DNA of 64,000 nucleotides from Paludibacter sp. 47-17. Its GTDB lineage: Bacteria > Bacteroidota > Bacteroidia > Bacteroidales > Paludibacteraceae. A program made the translations under genes and the position numbers. Position 1 is the stretch's first letter; the number at the start of each line of letters is the position of its first letter. The stretch covers positions 124,001 through 188,000 of the forward strand of contig MKVT01000009.1 of assembly GCA_001898935.1 (NCBI GenBank). The letters run 5' to 3'. The notes beneath the pieces were generated by a model. That model saw nothing but the letters and a program-made list of their open reading frames with translations, made no database searches and was not told where the DNA came from. Shown piece by piece: positions 8,335-17,585 of this stretch.

Positions 8335-9297
8335 CTAGTATTTTGACCTGGCGCCTCTGATTTCGGGCGACACCTCGTTGGTTTGCCCGGCTTGCTGGAA
8401 CACAGCCGACTGAATTTTCAGGAAACGGATGGAGGCGAGCTGCACCGGATTACCTGCCGCATCGACGGCATTACTGATATCCAGCCAGTTGGATCCGGAC
8501 GAAGCATCGTAGTCGGTACCCTGGTTGTTCTCGGCATAGCCCCATTGCACCCGGCTGGCAGGTACACTCCAGAAATCACCCCCGTTGGCCGGGTTGTTTT
8601 CGTAGATAGCAGGCAGACGCGAACCGGTAAAGGTCACAGTACCCGAAGTACTGTGCGGCCACCACCATCCGGCACTGTGAGCTGCTCCAAAAAACGACTT
8701 CAATTCGCCCGAACCGCCCTCACTATCTTCCCAACGGATATTTTCGGTTGAAGCAGCCGGTTTAAAATAGGTGACCGTATAGTTACGGAGCGTTTCGTCC
8801 GTCAGGCTTCCTTTGAGCTCGTACCAGCTGTCGTCGGGCCGGCCATTCCCGTTGGCATCGGTCATCACAAACACAACGGCAGGCTCAGGCGCCGCACCCT
8901 TCATCGCAATCACTTCAAAATCGGGACCTTCTTCGTTCTTTATTTCACGCGGAAAACCGGCCACAACATAACCTCCGTATCCGCCCAGGTACAACCAGCC
9001 GTCGTGATGCTCCGGATTACCGGTGAGGTATTGCGTATCGAGCGGCTGTGCCAGCGAAGCATGCTGCCCCGGTCCGTACACATACTCGAACACCTCCGAA
9101 AGGTATACCGGTGCGGCCGGCTCGGGATCGGGCTTGCACGACACCACCATCAGCAGGACGGCAAAAAGCAAAAACATCCCTAACCTGCCCGGCGTCGCAA
9201 CCGAACCACCTGTATAGTGCCGGAACGCTGCCCGTGCGGAAGCACACCGGCCGGCCTCACCTCCCGCATAACGACTCTTAAAAATCCGTATCCACAT
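8335..9297 (-). CDS. Surface lipoprotein of unknown function
   Basis: The protein has a hydrophobic signal segment ending in a lipobox (LLMVVSC, Cys about residue 54 of this frame), followed by a Pro-rich spacer. The mature part has EYVYGPGQHAS, GGYGGYVVAGF and DANGNGRPDDSWYELKG, a calcium-loop-like Asp-rich segment. Similar lipoproteins occur among Bacteroidota cell-surface proteins, some beside cobalamin uptake genes as far as I recall; no such neighbours are seen here. The start is uncertain: the ATG at 9177 (280 residues) leaves a signal peptide without a basic end, while 9297 adds about 40 residues. It lies 5 bases after the Smr gene on the same strand, so the two may be cotranscribed. 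Confidence 0.6.
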   Translation of the reverse strand: MWIRIFKSRYAGGEAGRCASARAAFRHYTGGSVATPGRLGMFLLFAVLLMVVSCKPDPEPAAPVYLSEVFEYVYGPGQHASLAQPLDTQYLTGNPEHHDGWLYLGGYGGYVVAGFPREIKNEEGPDFEVIAMKGAAPEPAVVFVMTDANGNGRPDDSWYELKGSLTDETLRNYTVTYFKPAASTENIRWEDSEGGSGELKSFFGAAHSAGWWWPHSTSGTVTFTGSRLPAIYENNPANGGDFWSVPASRVQWGYAENNQGTDYDASSGSNWLDISNAVDAAGNPVQLASIRFLKIQSAVFQQAGQTNEVSPEIRGARSKY

Positions 9298-9302
9298 CGT
9301 AC

Positions 9303-10439
9303 TTATCTGATTACTATCATGGTCGCCCCGAACCCATACTCGCGAAACGAAGCATCCTGTACATAAAACGTTTTATAGCGCGTTTTAAGCGCCTTCATGA
9401 TCTCGCTGCGCAACACTCCTTCGCCTTTCCCGTGAATAAACACGATCTTCTGACCTTTGCGGCGGCTGTTTTCGGCAATCACCGCGTGAAACTTATCCAT
9501 CTGGAGCTGCAACATATCGGCATTGGAGAGGCCGGCAGTAGAATCGACCAACTCATGAATATGCAGATCGACCTCGATAAGCTCCGAACCCTTCGGAGTT
9601 TTTTCGCGGCGGACAGGTCCGGCCGGAACGGTTTCTTTCTGCAACATAGCCTTTTTGATTTCCTCCGGATCAATCGGGGGCATTTCGGCGTCGGCGGTTA
9701 ACAGGAAGACCATCGCTTTTTCGTCGAAATAATCGTTTGCTGTAAAACTATGTAATTTATAAAACTTCAAGGGTGTGATGTGCAATTTACGATCCACGAC
9801 CGGTTGGGACATAAAGCTTTTCCCAATCTTATACGCCAGCGCCTGTACCCTGATATTCTCCCATTCGTTGAGGTCGGCATTGCCAAGCACCACGAGCTGC
9901 TCCTGCATGTTGGGTTCGAGCACGCCCTGCGCCACCGACCGTTGCAGTCCCGGCTCACCCACCAATACCGAATACATCAGGAAATAATTACTATCGTTGA
10001 TCAGGATAGCCTCATAATCGGAGCTTTGCAGGTTTTTGATGTCCACAGGCAAAAAGGCCAGTGCTATCTGAAGCGTATCGCCTCCCCCGGTTTCGTAGAG
10101 CTCCACCTGCCGCTGGGCCGATTGAAGCAGCGACGATAAGGTTTCCTGTTCCAGCGCCGACGCCGCATCGAAAGCGGCCGACCTGGCCCGGTGAGCTCCG
10201 CTGCTTTGTTCCGGTTCGCCGGGCTCGGGGAGAATTTCTTTTTTCGAACTGAAATCCTTTGCCGGGAAATTGGTCGCCGGATTGACTTTGGGCACTACCA
10301 CGCATTCGCGTTCGAGCACCGGAATCTCAAAACCATCTTCGTCTTCAATATATACCAGGCCTTTTTTTTCGTCGAAACGGGAGACGACGCCACCGCCTAC
10401 CGCGTTGACAAACCGTACTGTATCACCTTTTTTTAACAT
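9303..10439 (-). CDS. DUF2027/Smr-domain protein
   Basis: This 378-residue protein starts with a short SH3-like segment (MLKKGDTVRFVNAVGGGVVS) and ends with an Smr domain of about 90 residues, including DLHIHELV and the HGKGEGVLR loop. Smr domains are nicking nucleases or RNA-binding modules found at the end of MutS2 and in proteins that act on collided ribosomes; no MutS ATPase is present here. The middle part is the Bacteroidota-specific DUF2027 region. The ATG at 10439 is chosen because longer frames run through the queA promoter. It is divergent from the queA-like gene. Confidence 0.82.
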   Translation of the reverse strand: MLKKGDTVRFVNAVGGGVVSRFDEKKGLVYIEDEDGFEIPVLERECVVVPKVNPATNFPAKDFSSKKEILPEPGEPEQSSGAHRARSAAFDAASALEQETLSSLLQSAQRQVELYETGGGDTLQIALAFLPVDIKNLQSSDYEAILINDSNYFLMYSVLVGEPGLQRSVAQGVLEPNMQEQLVVLGNADLNEWENIRVQALAYKIGKSFMSQPVVDRKLHITPLKFYKLHSFTANDYFDEKAMVFLLTADAEMPPIDPEEIKKAMLQKETVPAGPVRREKTPKGSELIEVDLHIHELVDSTAGLSNADMLQLQMDKFHAVIAENSRRKGQKIVFIHGKGEGVLRSEIMKALKTRYKTFYVQDASFREYGFGATMIVIR

Positions 10440-10526
10440 GTTTGCAGTTTTTTTATCCGCCCGACCGTCCCGGCTTCCTGTCGTGTCGAACCAGGATCGC
10501 AGGCTGTTCGTTCGGCGATTTTTTCG

Positions 10527-10534
10527 TACTTTTG
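10527..10534 (+). promoter_or_regulatory. -7 promoter element of the queA-like gene
   Basis: TACTTTTG matches TAnnTTTG and lies 29 bases before a GTG start at 10564. It sits inside an upstream extension of the same frame, which argues against any earlier start codon. Confidence 0.6.
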
Positions 10535-10563
10535 TGCAAAAATACGACAAATTTCCCGAACAC

Positions 10564-11853
10564 GTGAGTAAACCTACGAACTTATCGCCCATCAGCATCG
10601 GCGAATACGACTACCCGCTCCCCGACGCACGGATTGCCAAATACCCGCTCCAACAACGGGATGCTTCAAAATTATTGATTTTCAGCCAGGGCGCTGTTCG
10701 GGAAGATATTTTCAGAAATGCTGCGGAGTATTTGCCGCCGGGCAGCTTGTTGGTATACAACAACACACGAGTAATCAGGGCGCGGATGGTGTTTCGCAAG
10801 GCGACCGGTGCGCGTATCGAAGTATTCTGCCTGGAGCCGGCCGAACCGGCCGATTATGCGCTTTCGCTCGGGGCTACGGGACGATGCAGCTGGAATTGCA
10901 TGATCGGCAACCTGAAGAAATGGAAAGGCGATGATTTGTGGCGCGAGCTGGAGATCGACGGACGCAGGGTACAGCTGAAAGCGACGAGGATGGAGCAGGC
11001 CGGCAACCCGCCTGCCGCAGTGCAGGACGAAAGCCGCAACATCAGTTCGCACCGTATTCTTTTCGAATGGGACAACAACAACCTGTGTTTTGCCGATCTG
11101 CTGGAGCAAAGCGGCGAACTGCCGATTCCGCCTTACCTCAACCGGCCTACCGAAGAGCGCGATCATGAATCCTATCAGACGGTATATTCGAAGATTAAGG
11201 GTTCGGTGGCTGCGCCTACGGCCGGACTCCATTTTACCCCCGAGGTATTGAACGATCTTCGCTCCAAAAACATTGCAACCGAGGAACTGACACTCCACGT
11301 GGGGGCGGGCACTTTTCAGCCCGTGAAAACCGACGATGTGGCCGATCATGAGATGCATGCGGAGGTTATTTCGGTGCGCCGGTCGACCGTAGAGCGTTTG
11401 CTTCAACACCCGGGGAACATTATTGCGGTGGGTACTACCTCGGTGCGGACCCTCGAAAGCTTGTATTACCTGGGCGTACAACTGCACGAACAAGGGAGCG
11501 GAACCGCCCGGCAGGAGGAAAAATCCACTCCGAACCTGCTCCGGGTGGGCCAATGGGATCCCTACCTCCGTAATCCGACCTTGAGCACCGACGATGCATT
11601 ACGTGCCATTTTGAAGCATCTCGACCGGAATCAGCTGTCAAGTTTGCAGGCTCAGACTCAAATCATGATACGGCCGGGATTTCGATTCCGGATAATAAAA
11701 GGGATGTTTACTAATTTTCATCAACCGAAAAGCACGTTGCTTTTATTGGTGTCGGCATTCACAGGGGCCCACTGGAAAACGATTTACGACTATGCCCTGG
11801 CCAACGATTTCCGTTTTTTAAGTTATGGCGACAGCTCATTACTCCTCTCCTGA
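10564..11853 (+). CDS. QueA-like S-adenosylmethionine:tRNA ribosyltransferase-isomerase
   Basis: QueA transfers the ribosyl part of SAM to preQ1 in tRNA to make epoxyqueuosine. The family motifs are present: YPLQQRDASKLL near the N terminus, NNTRVIRARM, GSVAAPTAGLHFT, VGTTSVRTLES and NFHQPKSTLLLLVSAF. The protein is about 429 residues, some 80 longer than typical QueA, with extra sequence in the middle and around residues 300-330. Bacteroidota often carry a standard QueA and a longer paralogue; this looks like the longer one, so its exact reaction is less certain. Translation probably starts at GTG 10564, the only suitable codon after the promoter. Confidence 0.85.
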   Translation: MSKPTNLSPISIGEYDYPLPDARIAKYPLQQRDASKLLIFSQGAVREDIFRNAAEYLPPGSLLVYNNTRVIRARMVFRKATGARIEVFCLEPAEPADYALSLGATGRCSWNCMIGNLKKWKGDDLWRELEIDGRRVQLKATRMEQAGNPPAAVQDESRNISSHRILFEWDNNNLCFADLLEQSGELPIPPYLNRPTEERDHESYQTVYSKIKGSVAAPTAGLHFTPEVLNDLRSKNIATEELTLHVGAGTFQPVKTDDVADHEMHAEVISVRRSTVERLLQHPGNIIAVGTTSVRTLESLYYLGVQLHEQGSGTARQEEKSTPNLLRVGQWDPYLRNPTLSTDDALRAILKHLDRNQLSSLQAQTQIMIRPGFRFRIIKGMFTNFHQPKSTLLLLVSAFTGAHWKTIYDYALANDFRFLSYGDSSLLLS

Positions 11854-11886
11854 TTCACAAATATTATTAAAGCGCCGACTGACAGA

Positions 11887-11917
11887 TTGTCAAATGGCAG
11901 AAAAATTGATATATTTG
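11887..11917 (+). promoter_or_regulatory. Promoter of the zinc metallopeptidase gene
   Basis: TTG (11887-11889) and TATATTTG (11910-11917) are 20 bases apart and match the Bacteroidota -33/-7 elements. The ATG follows 30 bases later. Confidence 0.7.
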
Positions 11918-11947
11918 ACGCCGTAACAACTTAAAAACGAAAACAAA

Positions 11948-12622
11948 ATGATCTGGATTATTTTTGGTATCACCGCTCTTGCGAGCTGGCTGGTACAAAT
12001 GAATTTAAAATCGAAGTTCACAAAATACTCGAAAATCCCTCTTGCCAGCGGGATGACCGGTCGCGATGTGGCCCTTAAAATGCTTCACGACAACGGGATT
12101 TTCGACGTACAGGTCACCAGCACACCGGGACAGCTGACCGACCATTACAACCCCCTCACCAAAACGGTGAACCTGAGCGAAGGCGTTTACCATTCCAACA
12201 GCGTGGCTGCAGCTGCAGTGGCTGCCCACGAATGCGGCCACGCGGTTCAGCATGCCACCGCCTACGCCCCGCTTACCATGCGCTCGCGCCTGGTGCCCAT
12301 CGTTAGTTTTGCATCCAACTGGGTACAATGGGTATTGCTGGCGGGCATCGTACTGCTCGAGTCGTTTCCTCAGGTTCTGACGATTGGGGTTGCGCTATTT
12401 GCCACCACCACCTTGTTCAGCTTTATTACCTTGCCGGTGGAAATCAATGCCAGCAGCCGGGCACTGGCCTGGCTCAATTCGGCAGGTATCACCAACTACT
12501 CCACCCACGAACCAGCCAAAGATGCTTTAAAAAGCGCGGCCTACACCTATGTGGTAGCCGCTCTCGGATCGCTGGCCACCCTTATTTACTACGTGATGAT
12601 CCTGTTGGGACGCCGCGATTAA
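11948..12622 (+). CDS. Membrane zinc metallopeptidase (YugP family)
   Basis: This 224-residue protein has a hydrophobic N-terminal helix, the zinc-site motif HECGH at residues 94-98 (HExxH), and two or three further membrane helices after residue 115. The family is annotated as neutral zinc metallopeptidase; natural substrates are unknown. Length and architecture are typical. The gene has its own promoter and converges on ftsZ, with a hairpin between them. Confidence 0.88.
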   Translation: MIWIIFGITALASWLVQMNLKSKFTKYSKIPLASGMTGRDVALKMLHDNGIFDVQVTSTPGQLTDHYNPLTKTVNLSEGVYHSNSVAAAAVAAHECGHAVQHATAYAPLTMRSRLVPIVSFASNWVQWVLLAGIVLLESFPQVLTIGVALFATTTLFSFITLPVEINASSRALAWLNSAGITNYSTHEPAKDALKSAAYTYVVAALGSLATLIYYVMILLGRRD

Positions 12623-12637
12623 CCACTCCGGATAGCC

Positions 12638-12667
12638 GATGGACGATCGTACTAGCGATCGCCCATC
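12638..12667. terminator. Hairpin between convergent metallopeptidase and ftsZ genes
   Basis: A 12-bp stem (12638-12649 with 12656-12667, one mismatch on the plus strand that is a G-U pair on the minus strand) overlaps the ftsZ stop codon. No T run follows on either strand, so termination is plausible but not certain. It may also protect the 3' end of the dcw transcript. Confidence 0.45.
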
Positions 12668-13968
12668 AGTTTTCTCTTCCAGGCCGGGATCGACTCGGCC
12701 TTTTTTAATTTATCGTCATCCTCCAGCTCGTCGAGCGAGAAGGTTTCAAAATCATTTTTATCGGCATCGCCCAGGAAAATGGTTTCGGGCGAAACCACCA
12801 CGGGTTCATTCGTGGGTACCGGCTTCGCCTCGTTCTGCCCGGGGTAATACGTACGAACAGCCTCATCGATCGGATTCACAGGCTCTTTTACTTCGGGCTC
12901 CACCTTTTCCTCCGTATTGGTTTCAAAATTCAGAATCAGGTTCGGAACGGCTTCGAACTCCCTGCGAGCCGGTTTTTTCACCGTCGACTTCGGCATTCCC
13001 GGAATGTCCGACACATCGTAACCGGTAGCAATCAGGGTAATTTTTACATCTTCGCCCAAGGTATCGTCGAAGGTAGCGCCCCAGATCACCTGAATATCCT
13101 CACCGATCGAGGCCATGAATTCATTGATTTCCTTCACTTCCTCCATCCTGATCTGATGCTGGGTGGAACAGTACAGGTTGAGCAACACCTTGCTCGCGCC
13201 ACTTACATCGTTGGTATTGAGCAGAGGCGAGTTCAGCGCATCCTTGATAGCATTGGTAATCCGTTGTTCGCCCTTTGCATAGCCGGTGTTCATAATGGCC
13301 ACATTGCCTTTGCTCAATATGGTATACACGTCGGCAAAGTCGGTATTGATATAACCGGGAACCGTGATGATTTCGGCAATACCCTTCGCGGCATTGGTCA
13401 GCACATCGTCGGCTTTTGCAAACGCTTTCGATAATTCCATGTCGCCGTAAATCTCGGTCAGCTTCTGGTTGTTGATCACGAGCAACGCATCCACATGTTC
13501 GCTCAGCGCAGCAACCCCCTCGAGGGCCTGCCTGATTTTCTTTCCGCCTTCAAATGCAAAGGGAATAGTTACAATGCCTACGGTCAGAATTCCCAACTCA
13601 TGGGCGGCCCTGGCTACGATCGGCGAAGCACCGGTACCGGTTCCTCCTCCCATTCCGGCCGTTATAAAAACCATCTTGGTACTTTCGCGAAGCACTTTTT
13701 TAATCTCTTCGATGCTCTCTTCGGCAGCCTCGCGCGCTACTTCGGGTTTACCACCGGCGCCCAGCCCCTGACCGAGCTGAATCTTAACCGGAACCGGCGA
13801 AGTCTGCAAGGCTTGATTGTCGGTATTGCAAACCACAAAGGTCACATCGCGGATACCTTGTTTATACATGTGGCTTACTGCGTTTCCGCCACCACCTCCA
13901 ACTCCTATCACTTTAATTATTGCCGGGTCGATCAATGGTAAATCGATGGGTAAGATGTCTTCTATCAT
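12652..13968 (-). CDS. ftsZ: Cell division protein FtsZ
   Basis: FtsZ is the tubulin-like GTPase that forms the division ring at mid-cell. The GTP-binding loop GVGGGGGNA lies at residues 22-30 and the tubulin signature GGGTGTG at 107-113. The globular domain ends near residue 320. A variable acidic linker follows, then a basic C-terminal peptide (IPAWKRKLMGDR) that should bind FtsA. The 438-residue length is normal for Bacteroidota. It is the last gene of the dcw cluster and starts 45 bases after ftsA. Confidence 0.98.
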   Translation of the reverse strand: MIEDILPIDLPLIDPAIIKVIGVGGGGGNAVSHMYKQGIRDVTFVVCNTDNQALQTSPVPVKIQLGQGLGAGGKPEVAREAAEESIEEIKKVLRESTKMVFITAGMGGGTGTGASPIVARAAHELGILTVGIVTIPFAFEGGKKIRQALEGVAALSEHVDALLVINNQKLTEIYGDMELSKAFAKADDVLTNAAKGIAEIITVPGYINTDFADVYTILSKGNVAIMNTGYAKGEQRITNAIKDALNSPLLNTNDVSGASKVLLNLYCSTQHQIRMEEVKEINEFMASIGEDIQVIWGATFDDTLGEDVKITLIATGYDVSDIPGMPKSTVKKPARREFEAVPNLILNFETNTEEKVEPEVKEPVNPIDEAVRTYYPGQNEAKPVPTNEPVVVSPETIFLGDADKNDFETFSLDELEDDDKLKKAESIPAWKRKLMGDR

Positions 13969-14013
13969 ATCTACGAAACTGTTTGGTCTTTAAAATAATT
14001 GGTTATTGATTCC

Positions 14014-15339
14014 TCAAGCTTTTGCTTTTGGTCGTTGTAGGTCTGTGTCGTCTTCGAAGAAACGGAAAATACCTTGCGAGAGAGCCTCGCCAAAAAACCT
14101 GCGACGGGTTGGTTTTTTTTTATCCTCAACCGCTTCTTCCTGTTTGCGATTGTGTTCCAATTCTTCGCTCTGCGAAGCTGCGTGTGCAAGTAAAAGTGTT
14201 CCTATCACCTGTGAGTATCCGGGATCGGCATATTTGGGATCGGAGTCGGCCGACAGCCATCCCGTATGATCGCCATGACGGATGTATATCCCGGTTCGTT
14301 CTTCCATATACTCTTTCAGCATGCCCAGTTTCGCCCCTCCTCCGGTGAGTATGATTCCATGCGGTAAATCGAGGATACGCCCTTTCAGCTCGCGCAGGAT
14401 GGGCTCCATCATCTCATCGAGCCGGGCTTCGATAATCAGGGCTACAAAACGGTCGGTAAGTACGATCGGAGGACTGTCGGGATTCCGGTTGGCAATACGG
14501 ATATTCATCGGTTTTTCGATAAGATGCTCCATGCAGACACCTTTCAGGCATTTTAATTTCTCGGCCGACTCCTCCGAGATTCCGGTTTCCTCAATATCTT
14601 TGGTGATGTTGTAACTGCCCAGGGGAATTACCATCAGGTGCTGCAGAATATCCTGTTTATAAATCGCCAGGGTGGTGGAAGTATGGCCGAAATTGATGAC
14701 GGCACAGCCTTCTTCCCGCTCCTCATCGGTACTTACCGCCAACGAAAATGCTTCGGCAGCGATGGGCGTAAAGGTGATATCGGACTGATGGATTCGCTCC
14801 ATGCATTTTTGCATCTGCTTCTTAATCAGCTCGTTGCCGACCACCAGGTGATAATTTCCGATAATTTCGTTTGCTTTCTGACCTTCGGGCTTTTCCATCT
14901 CGCGCCCGTCGACCTTATAGCTCAACGGAATTACATCGTACACAGCCAGCCCCTCCTGCCTGAATTCCTTCTCGCACGATTGAGCCATCTTATCGATTAA
15001 CTCCGGAGTAATTACAGTGCTTTTGCGAAAGCTATTGCGCGAAGTAAAAGGTACGATCCGCATCCCTTTACCCCCCACCGCTGCCGATAATTCGCGGATC
15101 GACTCGTGTAACCCGGCGCTGTTTTGTAATTCCTTCAAAAGGGCCGACACGTTGAAGGCCGTCCCCGATGCCTGTGAGATAATGCCGTTTTTGATTCCAT
15201 CTACTTTACGCAGTTCATCCGACAAAATGCGAAGCGTCCTGTCGTCCAATACTTCGGCAGCCAGCGCCCGGATTCCGGTTGAAGCAAAATCGATAGCTAC
15301 CAGTGATTTCGCATCCATAGCTTTTTTATTTTTTTTCAT
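14014..15339 (-). CDS. ftsA: Cell division protein FtsA
   Basis: FtsA is the actin-like ATPase that tethers FtsZ to the membrane. Residues 13-30 (SLVAIDFASTGIRALAAEV) form the phosphate-1 segment, INFGHTSTTLAIY the phosphate-2 segment, and LTGGGAKLGML the adenosine loop. The end is basic and amphipathic (FGEALSQGIFRFF), as expected for the membrane-targeting helix. The 441-residue length fits the family. It lies between ftsQ and ftsZ, as in most bacteria. Confidence 0.96.
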   Translation of the reverse strand: MKKNKKAMDAKSLVAIDFASTGIRALAAEVLDDRTLRILSDELRKVDGIKNGIISQASGTAFNVSALLKELQNSAGLHESIRELSAAVGGKGMRIVPFTSRNSFRKSTVITPELIDKMAQSCEKEFRQEGLAVYDVIPLSYKVDGREMEKPEGQKANEIIGNYHLVVGNELIKKQMQKCMERIHQSDITFTPIAAEAFSLAVSTDEEREEGCAVINFGHTSTTLAIYKQDILQHLMVIPLGSYNITKDIEETGISEESAEKLKCLKGVCMEHLIEKPMNIRIANRNPDSPPIVLTDRFVALIIEARLDEMMEPILRELKGRILDLPHGIILTGGGAKLGMLKEYMEERTGIYIRHGDHTGWLSADSDPKYADPGYSQVIGTLLLAHAASQSEELEHNRKQEEAVEDKKKPTRRRFFGEALSQGIFRFFEDDTDLQRPKAKA

Positions 15340-15419
15340 TCCATTTTATTTACACATCTTAAGTAACCTGCGGCAACTCTCCCGCCTACCGCCGGAAAGC
15401 AAGCTCCGGCCGCCCGTTT

Positions 15420-16187
15420 TTACGAGCGCGGACGGGAAGCCGCGGCACCTTCGTTCTTTATAGCAACAATTTGATTTTCAAACTGCAAATCGAGCAAGCG
15501 ATAGTTATTCCAGCCCATCACATTGAAAGCCTGATGGTAGAGCCGGAACAAGCGATCGAGTTTCACCCGATAGTCGCGGGTGGTTCCCAGCAGAATCAAC
15601 GCTTCGCCCACCCGGGGCACCAGTTCGATTTTCTGATCGTCGCGCACATGAATCTGTTGAATCTGCGCATTCCAGAAATCATGCCGGGCGATGTAATCCA
15701 CCAACTCGTACAAATCGTTCTGCAACATCGATTTCGTAACGCGTCCCGTTACCACTGGCACATAGGCCATCACCCCGGGCTTGGCCGGGAGGTACCGGCC
15801 TTCGTCGTCGACATAAAAATTTTCATTCCCCATTACCAGAAAATGGGGGGTGCGCAGCGACAGCTCCAACAGCACTTTACCGTTGGGATCGTGAAAACAA
15901 CGCACTTTTTTCACATAAGGATGCGCTCCCAGAAACCGTTCGATACGCTCGGTACTCAGGTCGCGCACCGACAAACCGATGGGATGCAAGCCCTCGTCGC
16001 GCAACATAAGGTGCAGTTCGTCCTCGGTAAAGAGCGGCAACTTCGCCTCAATCTGAATTTCCAGATCGCGGCATTTCACCTGCTGTTCGACCGAACTAAA
16101 GGCCATCAGTGCAAACACGGTATAGCCCATTGCTGCGGTGATGAGCAACGCGACTACAATACTACCGATTACCTTTTTCACTTTCAT
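15420..16187 (-). CDS. ftsQ: Cell division protein FtsQ/DivIB
   Basis: This 255-residue bitopic protein has a single membrane helix near residues 7-30 and a periplasmic region with a POTRA-like part (KVRCFHDPNGKVLLELSLRTP) and a FtsQ domain (YLPAKPGVMAYVPVVTGRV). FtsQ links early and late divisome proteins. Sequence conservation is low in this family, so the call rests on architecture and on its place between murC and ftsA. Confidence 0.9.
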   Translation of the reverse strand: MKVKKVIGSIVVALLITAAMGYTVFALMAFSSVEQQVKCRDLEIQIEAKLPLFTEDELHLMLRDEGLHPIGLSVRDLSTERIERFLGAHPYVKKVRCFHDPNGKVLLELSLRTPHFLVMGNENFYVDDEGRYLPAKPGVMAYVPVVTGRVTKSMLQNDLYELVDYIARHDFWNAQIQQIHVRDDQKIELVPRVGEALILLGTTRDYRVKLDRLFRLYHQAFNVMGWNNYRLLDLQFENQIVAIKNEGAAASRPRS

Positions 16188-16193
16188 GACTAC

Positions 16194-17585
16194 TTATAAT
16201 TTGCGGGTTTTAAACAATTGCCGGATAGCGGGCACCAACGCATCGATATCGCCGGCTCCGAACGTAACCACCACTTCCATTCCATCCTTTCCCGACAACA
16301 GGGAAATAAGATCGTCTTTCCGGCACAGCTGTTTGTGTTCGAGACGGATCTTATCCAGAATCATCTGTGAATCGACGCCTTCGATCGGCAACTCCCGGGC
16401 CGGATAAATATCGAGCAGTATCACCTCGTCGAGGGTCGACAATACTTCGGCAAAACCATCGGCAAAATCGCGGGTACGGGTATACAAATGCGGCTGAAAA
16501 ATACCGGTGATCTTACGGCCCGGATACATCTCGCGAATCGACGAAATACCGGCCGACAGCTCGCTCGGATGATGGGCATAATCGTCGATATACACCAGAC
16601 CGGGCGATTGGTACACGATATTGAACCGGCGGTAAATCCCCGAAAACGACGACAAGCCGGTGCGCAACTCATCGGAGGTTACTCCGTTGAGCCAGGCAAG
16701 CGCCATGGCCGCCACGCTGTTTTCAACATTAATCTTCACCGGCACACCCAGCCTTACATCCACGATACGCTCGGTAGGTGTAACGAAATCGAAGTGGATC
16801 TCACCGGGTTTAACACGGATATTTTCGGCATGAAAATCGCCTTCGTCCATCGAATAGGTATAGGACTTCACCCCTTTTTGCAACACCGGGTGAATATCGA
16901 TACCCTTGCGCACGATGAGGGCACCGCCCGGGCGCACCAGCGAAGCGAAATGTTCGTAGCTTTGCTTTACCGCATCGTGGGTTTCGTAAATATCCAGGTG
17001 ATCGGCATCCGAAGAGGTAATCACCGCCATATAAGGGCTAAGATGATGGAACGACCGGTCGTATTCGTCGGCTTCGATCACCACCAGGTTGCTCTGTTTC
17101 GATAAGAGCAGGTTGGTGTTATAATTATTGGAGATGCCTCCCAGAAATGCATTGCAATCCACCTTCGACTGGTACAGCAAATGAGCGGTAATGGTGGAGG
17201 TGGAGGTCTTCCCATGTGTGCCGGCAATACAGAGCCCCTTGTTCTGACGGGTAATATATCCCAGCACCTCGGCCCGTTTCATGACACGGAATCCTTTTTC
17301 GCGGAAATACACCAGCTGCGGATGATCCGGCGGAATAGCAGGCGTAAGCACCACCAGGGTTTTCACCTTATCGGTAAACCGTACGGGGATAGCCGAAACC
17401 GGCTGCTGGTACGAAACCTCGATGCCTTCGCCCTGCAGGTCGGCCGTAAGCCGTGTTGCAGTACGATCGTAGCCACCTACATCGAAGCCCTGTACCTTAT
17501 AATAACGGGCGATGGCGCTCATACCAATCCCGCCGATACCCAGAAAATAATACCGGGTGTAATTTTCCATCGATTGTGCACTCAT
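16194..17585 (-). CDS. murC: UDP-N-acetylmuramate--L-alanine ligase
   Basis: MurC adds L-Ala to UDP-MurNAc, the first amino acid of the peptidoglycan stem. The Rossmann motif LGIGGIGMSAIA is at residues 15-26, the ATP P-loop GTHGKTS at 122-128, and DDYAHHPSE marks the C-terminal domain. The 463-residue length is typical. Its ATG overlaps the murG TGA in an ATGA arrangement, indicating translational coupling. Confidence 0.97.
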   Translation of the reverse strand: MSAQSMENYTRYYFLGIGGIGMSAIARYYKVQGFDVGGYDRTATRLTADLQGEGIEVSYQQPVSAIPVRFTDKVKTLVVLTPAIPPDHPQLVYFREKGFRVMKRAEVLGYITRQNKGLCIAGTHGKTSTSTITAHLLYQSKVDCNAFLGGISNNYNTNLLLSKQSNLVVIEADEYDRSFHHLSPYMAVITSSDADHLDIYETHDAVKQSYEHFASLVRPGGALIVRKGIDIHPVLQKGVKSYTYSMDEGDFHAENIRVKPGEIHFDFVTPTERIVDVRLGVPVKINVENSVAAMALAWLNGVTSDELRTGLSSFSGIYRRFNIVYQSPGLVYIDDYAHHPSELSAGISSIREMYPGRKITGIFQPHLYTRTRDFADGFAEVLSTLDEVILLDIYPARELPIEGVDSQMILDKIRLEHKQLCRKDDLISLLSGKDGMEVVVTFGAGDIDALVPAIRQLFKTRKL

